64,000 bases of DNA from JBMNOZ01 sp050943335 (GTDB lineage: Bacteria; Bacillota; Desulfitobacteriia; Desulfitobacteriales; Syntrophobotulaceae): positions 80,824 through 144,823 of the forward strand of contig JBMNOZ010000001.1 in the NCBI GenBank assembly GCA_050943335.1, written 5' to 3'. This document shows positions 35,715-43,462 of the stretch, piece after piece; the first letter of the stretch is position 1, and each line of letters begins with the position of its first letter. The notes beneath the pieces are model-generated. The model saw only the letters and a list, made by a program, of their open reading frames with translations. It did no database searches and was not told the DNA's origin. A program made the position numbers and the translations under genes.

Positions 35715-36824
35715 ATGGAAAGAATTGCGGCATTGATTCCAGCGGCTGGATTTTCTTCTAGAATGGGTCTTTACAAGCCCCTTTTGCCCCTATCTCCTTC
35801 TACTTTAGTTATAGAAAGAGCAGTGAATACGTTCTTGGAAGCCGGGATTTCCGATTTAAAAGTGATTGTCGGGCACAAGGTTGAGCTATTGTCCCCTGTT
35901 TTGGAAAGATTGGGAGTAGAGATAGTCTTAAATAAGGATTACGAAGAGGGTATGTACTCTTCTGTTCGGGTTGGTGTTCAGTCACTAACTGAAAAGACTG
36001 AAGCTTTTTTCTTTTTACCTGCCGATTATCCCTTAGTCTCAAACAAGACAATTGAACAAATCGCCAGGGAATACAACAGGGGCTCCTGTGAAATAATCTA
36101 CCCTGTATATCAGGGACAAAGGGGACACCCTCCTTTGATCTCTAAAACTGTAATTCCTTCCATTCTGGAAAGTGACGGTCAAGGAGGATTGAGAAGAGTT
36201 CTTCAAGAGAGTGTAAATGCTGAATTAGAAGTACCCGTAGATGATAAGGGGATATTAATAGATTTAGATTACGAAACTGATTACAAAAAGATAATCCAGG
36301 GATTTGGCCTGCCAGGCTATCCAACCCGCCCAGAATGTGAAGAACTTTGGCAAAAGGAAGGGCTTGCAGATCAAATTATTGCTCATTCTTTAGAAGTAGC
36401 CAGAGTTGCCGGTATTATTGGGGAACTATTGAATAGTAAAGGGTATTATCTGCATTTGGGACTGATAATGGCGGCTTCCCTCCTCCATGATATTAAAAAA
36501 GGGGAAAAAAACCATGCTCAAAAGGGAAAAGAAAGGCTTGCTGAACTCGGCTTCCCTGAAGTAGCCTCCATTATAGAGACTCATATGGATTTACCTCCAG
36601 AATATCAAAAGCGAATTAATGAACACTCAATTGTTTATTTAGCGGATAAAATGGTTCAAGGCTGTCATGTAGTTTCTCTAAAAGATAGATTAGCAAGTCA
36701 AAGAAACCGTTTCGGAAATAATACTTTAGCTCTGAAGGAAGCAAAAAGACGTTTAGACACAGCCGGGGAAATCCAAAAAAGGATTGAAAGCACCTTAGGA
36801 TTCGATTTGGGGGAGGCGTTATAA
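35715..36824 (+). CDS. MobA-like NTP transferase fused to HD phosphohydrolase (DVU_1551 family)
   Basis: 369 residues. Residues 1-190 are a MobA/MocA-type nucleotidyltransferase (LIPAAGFSSRMG, FFLPADYPLVSNKTI, QGQRGHPPLISK). Residues about 215-360 are an HD domain (AHSLEVARVAGII, SLLHDIKKGEKNHAQKG). MocA relatives add CMP to molybdopterin to give the dinucleotide used by xanthine-oxidase-family enzymes, which fits the neighbouring oxidoreductase. What the HD domain hydrolyses is unknown. The stop shares bases with the next gene's probable start. Confidence 0.88.
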   Translation: MERIAALIPAAGFSSRMGLYKPLLPLSPSTLVIERAVNTFLEAGISDLKVIVGHKVELLSPVLERLGVEIVLNKDYEEGMYSSVRVGVQSLTEKTEAFFFLPADYPLVSNKTIEQIAREYNRGSCEIIYPVYQGQRGHPPLISKTVIPSILESDGQGGLRRVLQESVNAELEVPVDDKGILIDLDYETDYKKIIQGFGLPGYPTRPECEELWQKEGLADQIIAHSLEVARVAGIIGELLNSKGYYLHLGLIMAASLLHDIKKGEKNHAQKGKERLAELGFPEVASIIETHMDLPPEYQKRINEHSIVYLADKMVQGCHVVSLKDRLASQRNRFGNNTLALKEAKRRLDTAGEIQKRIESTLGFDLGEAL

Positions 36825-37438
36825 ATATTAAGAAAACAATTTATTTAATCAGACATGGAGAACCCGCAGAAAGCAAATACAAGCATTTTTTAGGTCAGGC
36901 CGACCCTGAACTCAGTTCCCTGGGGAAGACCCAGGCCGAGGAACTGGCCAGGGCTTTTGAAAAAAAATCAATAGAGGTTAATGCCCTTTATTCCAGCGAT
37001 TTAGCGCGGGCGGTCCAGACAGCCCTGCCCCTTAAAAAAAAGTTTAATTGCGAGCTTAAACAGTTAAAGGACCTGCGGGAGATCAATATTGGGCAGTGGG
37101 AAGGAATGAGTTTTGAAGAGGTTAAAAAGAAATTTCCCAAAGAGTTTGAAGAAAGAGGGCGGGATTTAGCTAACTTTCGCCCCCCGGAAGGAGAAAGTTT
37201 TGCTGATCTAAAAAAGCGAGCCTGGCCGGCCTTTAAAAAGATAGTGGTGGAAGAAAAAGGAAATATAGTTATAGTGGCTCATGCCGGGGTCAATAGAGTA
37301 GTTTTGAGTCACCTCTTGGGTAAATCATTACAAGATATGTTTGAAATCAGGCAGAACCACGCTCATGTCAATATTATTGAAAACATAGGGGATAAATGGA
37401 AGGTAATTGAGATCAATAAATCATTAACTGAAGTGTAA
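36821..37438 (+). CDS. Histidine phosphatase family protein (unusual start codon)
   Basis: About 205 residues. The catalytic RHG motif lies in KKTIYLIRHGEPAES close to the N-terminus, with the second half IVIVAHAGVNRVVLSHLLG. The frame is closed by TGA at 36785 and has no ATG, GTG or TTG before the RHG motif. With GGGGGAGG at 36808-36815 the best candidates are ATA at 36821 or ATT at 36827. The ATA overlaps the upstream TAA as ATAA, the exact place where ATGA coupling would sit. An ATG at 37106 is too far inside to be the start. Related to alpha-ribazole phosphatase/phosphoglycerate mutases; target unknown. Confidence 0.75.
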   Translation: MNIKKTIYLIRHGEPAESKYKHFLGQADPELSSLGKTQAEELARAFEKKSIEVNALYSSDLARAVQTALPLKKKFNCELKQLKDLREINIGQWEGMSFEEVKKKFPKEFEERGRDLANFRPPEGESFADLKKRAWPAFKKIVVEEKGNIVIVAHAGVNRVVLSHLLGKSLQDMFEIRQNHAHVNIIENIGDKWKVIEINKSLTEV

Positions 37439-37461
37439 ATCAAAGCAAAGAAAGGAGAAGT

Positions 37462-38535
37462 TTGAGAAACATGAATATTTATCAAAACTTTCCCGAAACG
37501 TTAAAGAAGGGCAAGAAAATTGTTTTGGTAACTAAAGGCGATGCGGAAAAAAATAGACTAGAAAAAATCTACTACACCGAAGATGAAATCAAAGCCTCTG
37601 ATTTTGATTCCAGAATGGAACAAGATACTGCCCAAGCTATAAGAGTATCTTTAGAGACAGGAGAACTGCAGGTCAGAGGTAATATTGAAGAAAAGCTGAC
37701 AATTATTGAACCTTTGTTTCCCGAACCCCAGCTAATTGTTTTAGGGGGCGGTCATATTGCCAAGCCCTTAGTTGAGTTTGCTGCTAATTTAGGTTTTTCA
37801 GTGACTGTTATTGATGACCGTTTATCTTTTGCCAATGAAGCACGCTTTCCTAGGGCGGACCGGGTTATATGTGAAAGTTTTGATAAATGTTTTGAAAAGA
37901 TTGAGTTTACCCCCTATACCTACGTGGTGATTGTAACGCGAGGTCATAGACATGACTTAACCTGTTTGCGTTCTGTTGTTCAGAAAGAGCATTGGGCCTA
38001 TGTAGGTATGATAGGCTCTAAAAAAAGAGTGAAAGGGATTATAAACCAGCTTTTAGACGAGGGTTTTTCCCAAGAGGTTTTGGAAAAAGTAAACGCCCCC
38101 ATCGGTCTGGAAATCGGAGCTGTAACCCCTGATGAGATTGCAATTTCTATCATCGCCCAATTGATTAGCTATCGGCGTTTAAAATATCCGGAACAAGGAA
38201 AAAAATCTCCCCAAATTAGCTGGACAGAATTTGATGGGGAGGTAATCGAGGAACTGAGCAAAGGAAATAAAGATAAGAAAGCTCTGGTTACTGTGGTAGA
38301 GACTAAAGGTTCAGTTCCCAGAAAAGCGGGGGCCAAAATGTTAGTTTGGCCTGACGGTAGGATTTTGGGTAGTATTGGCGGAGGCTGTTGTGAAGCGATG
38401 ATGATCCGAACAGCCCTCGATATTATCAGAGAAGGGGGCTATACCATGCAGAGAATCGACTTAACCGGTTCTATTGCCGAAGAAGAGGGCATGGTTTGCG
38501 GAGGTTTAATGAAAGTTCTTATTGAAGCGCTATGA
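37462..38535 (+). CDS. XdhC-family aldehyde oxidoreductase maturation factor
   Basis: 357 residues. Residues about 85-235 form the Rossmann XdhC_C domain (LIVLGGGHIAKPLVEFAANLGF, VTRGHRHDL, YVGMIGSKKR), and the XdhC/CoxI signature VPRKAGAKMLVWPDGRILGSIGGGCCEA comes after it at about 285-315, the reverse of the order in classical XdhC. XdhC proteins bind molybdenum cofactor and help sulfurate and insert it. TTG at 37462 with AAAGGAG is the likely start, ATG at 37471 the alternative. Confidence 0.88.
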   Translation: MRNMNIYQNFPETLKKGKKIVLVTKGDAEKNRLEKIYYTEDEIKASDFDSRMEQDTAQAIRVSLETGELQVRGNIEEKLTIIEPLFPEPQLIVLGGGHIAKPLVEFAANLGFSVTVIDDRLSFANEARFPRADRVICESFDKCFEKIEFTPYTYVVIVTRGHRHDLTCLRSVVQKEHWAYVGMIGSKKRVKGIINQLLDEGFSQEVLEKVNAPIGLEIGAVTPDEIAISIIAQLISYRRLKYPEQGKKSPQISWTEFDGEVIEELSKGNKDKKALVTVVETKGSVPRKAGAKMLVWPDGRILGSIGGGCCEAMMIRTALDIIREGGYTMQRIDLTGSIAEEEGMVCGGLMKVLIEAL

Positions 38536-39257
38536 ACATCTATGAAAAAGGAACATTAGAAAAAGTAACCGGTGAAACCTTACGTCCTGGAGGTTTAACC
38601 TTAACAGAGGAAGCCCTTGAATATTGCCAATTTTCTAAAGGGGCGAAAATCTTAGACGTTGGTTGTGGGACAGGTTCCACTGTTAAATTCTTGATTGAAA
38701 ATAGGGGTTTTGAGGCCCAAGGTCTTGATAGGTCTTCTCTCATGATTAAGAAGGGGAAGGCAGCCTCTCCAGAACTGCCTATTAGAATAGGAAGAGCGGA
38801 AGATCTGCCGTTTTTTGATCGGGAGATGGACGGTATCTTTATGGAATGTTGTTTTTCCCTCTTCGAAGACCAGGATTTGGCTTTGAAGGAAGCCTATCGA
38901 GTTTTGAAGGACCACGGGAAACTGATTATCACTGATCTCTATTATAAAAACGAATCTCTAACTCATTCTCGCCCTGGGGACCCTCAATCTTGTTTACACG
39001 GTGCCGGGTCTAAGGAGTCTTTATTTGAAAAATTAAATAACCAGGGTTTTAAAATTTCCCTCTGGTGCGATAAATCTAAATTACTCGCCCAGCTAGTTAT
39101 TGATACCATTATGAAATACGGTTCAGCTGATTATTTCTGGGAATCTATCCTCCCTCCCAGTGAGAACCAAGGTTTAACCCGGGCAGAAGTTTTGGCCCAA
39201 AAACCGGGTTACTTTCTATTGATTGCCACAAAAGCAGGGGCAAAAAGACCGGGGTAG
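38532..39257 (+). CDS. trsM: SAM-dependent methyltransferase TrsM (DVU_1556 family)
   Basis: 241 residues. SAM motif I ILDVGCGTGSTVKFL near 36, RIGRAEDLPF, FSLFEDQDLALKEAYRVLK and ITDLYYKNES place it in the class I (UbiE-like) methyltransferases. Its ATG overlaps the xdhC-like stop by 4 bases. In related loci it accompanies a radical SAM protein (TrsS); the methylated substrate is unknown. Confidence 0.82.
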   Translation: MNIYEKGTLEKVTGETLRPGGLTLTEEALEYCQFSKGAKILDVGCGTGSTVKFLIENRGFEAQGLDRSSLMIKKGKAASPELPIRIGRAEDLPFFDREMDGIFMECCFSLFEDQDLALKEAYRVLKDHGKLIITDLYYKNESLTHSRPGDPQSCLHGAGSKESLFEKLNNQGFKISLWCDKSKLLAQLVIDTIMKYGSADYFWESILPPSENQGLTRAEVLAQKPGYFLLIATKAGAKRPG

Positions 39258-39301
39258 GAAGGATAATCAAAATATGTTTAAAAAATGAGGAGGAATCTAA
39301 A

Positions 39302-39709
39302 ATGGTTGTTGAAGTTGACCGCGCTCGTTTTGCTGAACTAAAGGCAGAAGGTTTTTGTTGCACCCAAATAGTCATGCAATTAGGATTAGAAGCGGCAGGT
39401 AGGGATTCCAATCCGGAAATGATACAGGCCTTATCAGCTTTATGTGGCGGGGTACGTACCGGCCTGGTATGCGGAATTTTAACCGGTGCGGCTTGTTTAA
39501 TATCCTTGCTTCAACCTGAAAATGATAGTGATTTAATTGCGGATTTGGTGGCTTGGTTCAGAGATGAGTACGGTGAAGTTGATTGTGAAGCCATCTTGGA
39601 GGGGGATGAATTGAACAAAACTTTAAAATGCCCCAAAATGATCTTAGAAACCACTCAAAAAACACTTGAGATCTTAGAGGAAAGCGGTGTTGAATTTGAC
39701 GGAGCCTAA
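39302..39709 (+). CDS. C-GCAxxG-C-C family protein (DVU_1555 family)
   Basis: 135 residues. Cysteine pattern: EGFCCTQIVMQLGL, then CGGVRTGLVCGILTGAACLISLL, DCEAI and LKCPKM. This is the C-GCAxxG-C-C redox/iron-sulfur family, whose members in similar loci are often selenoproteins; here no in-frame TGA is read and all positions are Cys. AGGAGGAATCT site before the ATG. Redox role likely; partner unknown. Confidence 0.83.
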   Translation: MVVEVDRARFAELKAEGFCCTQIVMQLGLEAAGRDSNPEMIQALSALCGGVRTGLVCGILTGAACLISLLQPENDSDLIADLVAWFRDEYGEVDCEAILEGDELNKTLKCPKMILETTQKTLEILEESGVEFDGA

Positions 39710-39756
39710 GGGCTGAAGTCTGCTGGTTGAAATCTTAGAGGAAAGTGGTTTTGAAT
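39666..39756 (+). repeat. 30-base direct repeat around the end of the C-GCAxxG-C-C gene
   Basis: 39666-39695 (inside the coding end, encoding ILEESGVE) and 39727-39756 (intergenic, up to the trsS start) agree in 27 of 30 bases. The second copy supplies the AGAGGAAAG ribosome site and part of the start of trsS. Confidence 0.85.
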
Positions 39757-41107
39757 GACAAATTTTGATTTATCTGCGGAAAAAATATTAGGGAGAACAG
39801 AAAGTGTGTGCCCCTTTTGTTTAAAAAAGATTCCTGCGCAACGCCTTCAAAGGGGCGCGGATATTTATTTGCAAAAGGAATGCCCGGTTCATGGAGAATT
39901 TACCACCATTATTTGGCGGGGGAAGCCTGACTTTTTATCCTGGTACAAGATTAGATCCGCTCAACCTCCCCAAAATCCGCTCACAGAAACTAAAAAAGGG
40001 TGTCCCTATGATTGCGGTCCCTGCCCTGAACATCGTCAGCAGACTTGCTGTGTTCTAATCGAAGTCACAGAACGCTGTAATCTTCGATGTCCGGTGTGTT
40101 TTGCCGATGCCGGTAAGCCTACTGAGGATCCTACGGTGACTGAAATAAAAGAACAGTTAGAAGTTTTAAAAGAAACCGCCGGTTTATGTAATATTCAGTT
40201 TTCCGGAGGGGAACCGACAGTACGGGATGATTTACCGGCTATAATACGTACTGCCCGTTCTTTAGAGTTTACTTTTATTCAGCTAAATACCAACGGGTTG
40301 CGACTAGCCCAGGATAAAGATTATGTTCGGGCTTTAAAAGAAGCGGGGTTGTCAACAGTATTTTTGCAATTTGACGGCACAAGGGACGAAATTTATAGAA
40401 AATTACGAGGAGCCGATTTACTTGCTCTAAAGAAAAAAGCTATTGAAAACTGCATTCGTTTTAAGCTGGGGGTAGTTTTGGTTCCGACCTTAGTTCCTGG
40501 GATTAATACCGATAATATCGGTTCTATTATTTCCTTTGCTTTAGAGGGTTTGCCGGGAATAAGGGGTGTTCACTTCCAGCCTGTGAGTTATTTTGGACGC
40601 TATCCGGCACCTCCAAAAGATGAGGATAGGATCACTTTGCCGGAAGTGTTAACGGCTATTGAAACCCAGACTCAAGGAAAGATGAGGATTGAAAATTTTT
40701 CTCCGGTAGGCTGCGAACACACTTTATGTTCTTTTCACGGAGATTTTATCTTCGAGGAGGATAATAATTTAACCCCTTTGACCAGGAAAGAGACCTGCTG
40801 TACTCCCCGTATTGAGGACGCTGCTTTAAAAAAACAAAGCTTTGTCCGGCAAAGATGGGCTGTCCCGGAAAAAACCGGGAGTTGCTGTGATAAGAGTAAC
40901 TTGGTTCTTACGGATTTGGATTTGATGATTCATAGATTACAAAACCAAAGATTGAGTATTAGCGGTATGGCTTTCCAGGATGTTGCAAATTTAGATTTGG
41001 AACGTTTAAAGGATTGTTGTCTAAATGTTTTAAAGGAAGGAAGAAGAATTCCTTTTTGTGCTTTCAATCTTTCCTCCTGGCAAGGACATTCACTGTATAG
41101 AAAGTAA
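39755..41107 (+). CDS. trsS: Radical SAM protein TrsS (cysteine form)
   Basis: 450 residues. An N-terminal zinc-ribbon-like part (Cys19, 22, 43) and CPYDCGPCPEHRQQTCC at 83-99 precede the radical SAM cluster motif CNLRCPVC (Cys108, 112, 115). FSGGEPTVRDDLP near 150 and QLNTNG near 185 are further SAM-binding marks. The C-terminal third has extra Cys/His groups (CEHTLCSFHG, TCCTPRIED, SCCDKSN, DCC), likely one or two auxiliary clusters. TrsS belongs to a radical SAM (seleno)protein family linked to this locus; no selenocysteine codon is used here. Substrate unknown. Confidence 0.83.
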   Translation: MTNFDLSAEKILGRTESVCPFCLKKIPAQRLQRGADIYLQKECPVHGEFTTIIWRGKPDFLSWYKIRSAQPPQNPLTETKKGCPYDCGPCPEHRQQTCCVLIEVTERCNLRCPVCFADAGKPTEDPTVTEIKEQLEVLKETAGLCNIQFSGGEPTVRDDLPAIIRTARSLEFTFIQLNTNGLRLAQDKDYVRALKEAGLSTVFLQFDGTRDEIYRKLRGADLLALKKKAIENCIRFKLGVVLVPTLVPGINTDNIGSIISFALEGLPGIRGVHFQPVSYFGRYPAPPKDEDRITLPEVLTAIETQTQGKMRIENFSPVGCEHTLCSFHGDFIFEEDNNLTPLTRKETCCTPRIEDAALKKQSFVRQRWAVPEKTGSCCDKSNLVLTDLDLMIHRLQNQRLSISGMAFQDVANLDLERLKDCCLNVLKEGRRIPFCAFNLSSWQGHSLYRK

Positions 41108-41121
41108 AAAGAAAGGAACTG

Positions 41122-41526
41122 GTGAAAATGAAAATAGCAGTGGCAACGGAAGGGAACAGTTTAGATAGTTTAGTGGCTGAAGAATTTGAGAAATGCAGTC
41201 ATTTATTAGTGGTAGACTTCGAGGATTTCAGTTTTGAAGCTTATGAGAATAATACAGACCAAGACAGCTTCGCTATGAGGATTGCTAAAATTGTGGTGGA
41301 TACTGATTGCGAAGCGGTTATTACCGGAAGCATCGAACAACCGGCTTTTGATACTTTTGTTATTGCTCAGGTCACCCGTTACAATGGGGCTGGAATACCG
41401 GCTAAAGAAGCTTTGATTAAGATGGACAACTACGAGCTTGATATTATCCGGGATTTTAAAGGCGGTGATTGGTTCTTAAAAATGCACAATCATAGCGGAT
41501 CCTGTGACTGTGGGGAAGATCATTAA
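41122..41526 (+). CDS. NifX/NifB-type dinitrogenase cofactor-binding-domain protein
   Basis: 134 residues: a NifB/NifX/VnfX-like domain (MKIAVATEGNSLDSLVAEEFEKCSHLLVV, ending AKEALIKMDNYELD) plus a short metal-binding-like tail HNHSGSCDCGEDH. Such domains hold Fe-S or Fe-Mo precursors. No nitrogenase genes are near, so a role in carrying a metal cluster for the aldehyde oxidoreductase locus is likely. It fits tightly between trsS (14 bases) and the ligase gene (5 bases). Confidence 0.75.
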   Translation: MKMKIAVATEGNSLDSLVAEEFEKCSHLLVVDFEDFSFEAYENNTDQDSFAMRIAKIVVDTDCEAVITGSIEQPAFDTFVIAQVTRYNGAGIPAKEALIKMDNYELDIIRDFKGGDWFLKMHNHSGSCDCGEDH

Positions 41527-41531
41527 AGACC

Positions 41532-42836
41532 ATGGTTAAGACTCCTTTAGAGGACTGGATAGCTTTAAAAATAGGGTTAAAAGACGGGCTTGTGTTCCAA
41601 AAAGCTTTAGAACAATACCAGCTCGCCCAAATCCGGAAAACTTTGATTTTAGTGAAAGAAAAAAGTCTCTTTTACCGAAAACAATTTTCTGGCCTTGATC
41701 CCTGGAAAATAAAAAGTTTTGAAGATTTTTCCGAGCTACCTTTTACCGAGACCGAGGATATTCGTAAGGATCCCCAAAGTTTTGTCTGTTCCAGTCCCAA
41801 AGAGATAGCGCGAATTGTGACTTTAGCTTCTTCTGGGACTACCGGTACCCCAAAGCGGATTTATTTCACCGAAAAGGACCAGGAATTAACAATTGACTTT
41901 TTCGACTATGGAATGCGTAATTTAGTCGATTCTACCGATAAAGTTTTAATTCTTTTACCCGGAAGCACTCCTGGAAGTGTAGGGGATTTGCTTTTTAAAG
42001 GTCTCAAACGCTTAGGAGCACTTCCCATTCCTTTCGGACCGGTATATGACTTTGAGAAGGCATTAAAAACCGCTTTAGAATTAGGCGCTACCTCTATGGT
42101 CGGTATACCGACCCAAGTTCTCGGTTTGGCACGCCATGAAAGAGCTTCGGAACTAAAAGGGAGAATCAAAAGTGTATTGTTAAGTACGGATTATGTTCCC
42201 CAATCAATTGTCCGGGCCATAGAAAAAAGCTGGAATTGCCAGGTTTTTAATCATTATGGAATGACGGAGATGGGTTTGGGAGGAGGCGTTCAATGCCCGG
42301 CTCGGGTGGGTTATCATTTGCGAGAAGCTGATCTCTATTTTGAAATTGTAGATCCGAAAACCGGAAGCCCCCTTCCTGATGGTCTGGAAGGAGAAGTGGT
42401 TTTTACCACTTTGACGAGGGTGGGAATGCCCTTAGTTCGTTATCGAACAGGGGATTTAAGTAGATTCCTCCTTAATAATTGTCCTTGCGGTACGAAACTA
42501 AGGAGTATGGATCTCATTAAAAACAGGATTGCGAGTAAAATCCCCTTAGGGAACAATTATCTTTCAATCTCTGATTTGGATGAGGTCCTATTTGGCTTTG
42601 ACGAAGTTTTAGATTATCAGGTACAATTAAAAGAAGAAAAGGAGGAAGTTTTTCTTTTTATTGATCTTATCCTTGGAAAAAGAGAAAGGTTCAATATAGA
42701 TGAATTTAGACAGGCCCTGGAGAAAAATTTTGCCAGAGATTTTTCCTCTAAGAAAATAAAATTTATATTAAGAGAGGCAAAAACAGGATTTATTTCCAAG
42801 GGAACAGCGAAGAGAAAAATTGAAATCCTTCCTTAA
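41532..42836 (+). CDS. AMP-dependent CoA ligase (DVU_1553 family, PaaK-like)
   Basis: 434 residues, the length of phenylacetate-CoA ligases. P-loop-like LASSGTTGTPKRIYFTEKD near 98, NHYGMTEMGLGG near 238, RYRTGDLSRFL near 312. The family activates a carboxylic acid through an acyl-AMP. In this locus it could take the acid made by the aldehyde oxidoreductase, or adenylate a cofactor intermediate; the constant presence in DVU_155x loci favours a role linked to the enzyme. Its end overlaps a possible rnhB start. Confidence 0.86.
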   Translation: MVKTPLEDWIALKIGLKDGLVFQKALEQYQLAQIRKTLILVKEKSLFYRKQFSGLDPWKIKSFEDFSELPFTETEDIRKDPQSFVCSSPKEIARIVTLASSGTTGTPKRIYFTEKDQELTIDFFDYGMRNLVDSTDKVLILLPGSTPGSVGDLLFKGLKRLGALPIPFGPVYDFEKALKTALELGATSMVGIPTQVLGLARHERASELKGRIKSVLLSTDYVPQSIVRAIEKSWNCQVFNHYGMTEMGLGGGVQCPARVGYHLREADLYFEIVDPKTGSPLPDGLEGEVVFTTLTRVGMPLVRYRTGDLSRFLLNNCPCGTKLRSMDLIKNRIASKIPLGNNYLSISDLDEVLFGFDEVLDYQVQLKEEKEEVFLFIDLILGKRERFNIDEFRQALEKNFARDFSSKKIKFILREAKTGFISKGTAKRKIEILP

Positions 42837-42855
42837 AAAAGAACGGAGAAAAGAA

Positions 42856-43461
42856 GTGGAATTTAAGTCTTTAGAAAAAAATTTACATAGGCAAGGTTAC
42901 AATTTTATAGCAGGAGTAGATGAAGCAGGCCGAGGGCCGTTAGCTGGACCGGTGGTAGCGGCGGCTTGCATTCTTCCGGTAGATTTCAATCTTCCAGGTT
43001 TAAATGATTCGAAAAAATTAGCAGAGAAAAAAAGAGAACACCTCGCGGTGTTAATTAAAGAGCAGGCTCTTGCTTATTCTATAAGTTTCGTAGGCCCGGA
43101 GGAAATAGACCTTTTAAATATTTTGCAAGCCACAAAGGTAGCAATGAAACGTGCGTTGGCAGGTTTAAAGATCTCGCCCGATTATGTCTTAGTTGACGGT
43201 CGGGACAAACTAGAGATTCCTATTAAACAAGAAGCAATAATCGGCGGCGATAGACTGATAGCTTCGATTGCCGCCGCTTCAATTTTAGCTAAGGTAGCCA
43301 GGGATAAGGCGATGAAGGAAATCCATAAAGTTTTTCCGGTTTACGGCTTTGACCGCCACAAAGGATATGGGACAAAGTTCCATCTGGAAGCTCTTAAAAA
43401 ATATGGCCCCTGTCCCATCCACCGGCGATCTTTTTCTCCGATTAAAGAAATGGTTTCTTAG
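42856..43461 (+). CDS. rnhB: Ribonuclease HII
   Basis: About 201 residues from the GTG at 42856, which has CGGAG 7 bases before it; a TTG at 42820 is in frame. Motifs: AGVDEAGRGPLAGPVVAAACIL, LNDSKKL, VDGRD and HKGYGTKFHLEAL. It removes ribonucleotides and RNA primers from DNA. It is the last plus-strand gene of the block before a convergent MCP gene. Confidence 0.95.
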   Translation: MEFKSLEKNLHRQGYNFIAGVDEAGRGPLAGPVVAAACILPVDFNLPGLNDSKKLAEKKREHLAVLIKEQALAYSISFVGPEEIDLLNILQATKVAMKRALAGLKISPDYVLVDGRDKLEIPIKQEAIIGGDRLIASIAAASILAKVARDKAMKEIHKVFPVYGFDRHKGYGTKFHLEALKKYGPCPIHRRSFSPIKEMVS

Positions 43462-43462
43462 G

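Noticed and set aside
39302..41107. Selenocysteine insertion (SECIS) in trsS or the C-GCAxxG-C-C gene
   Set aside because: Both frames are complete without any in-frame TGA before the normal family end.
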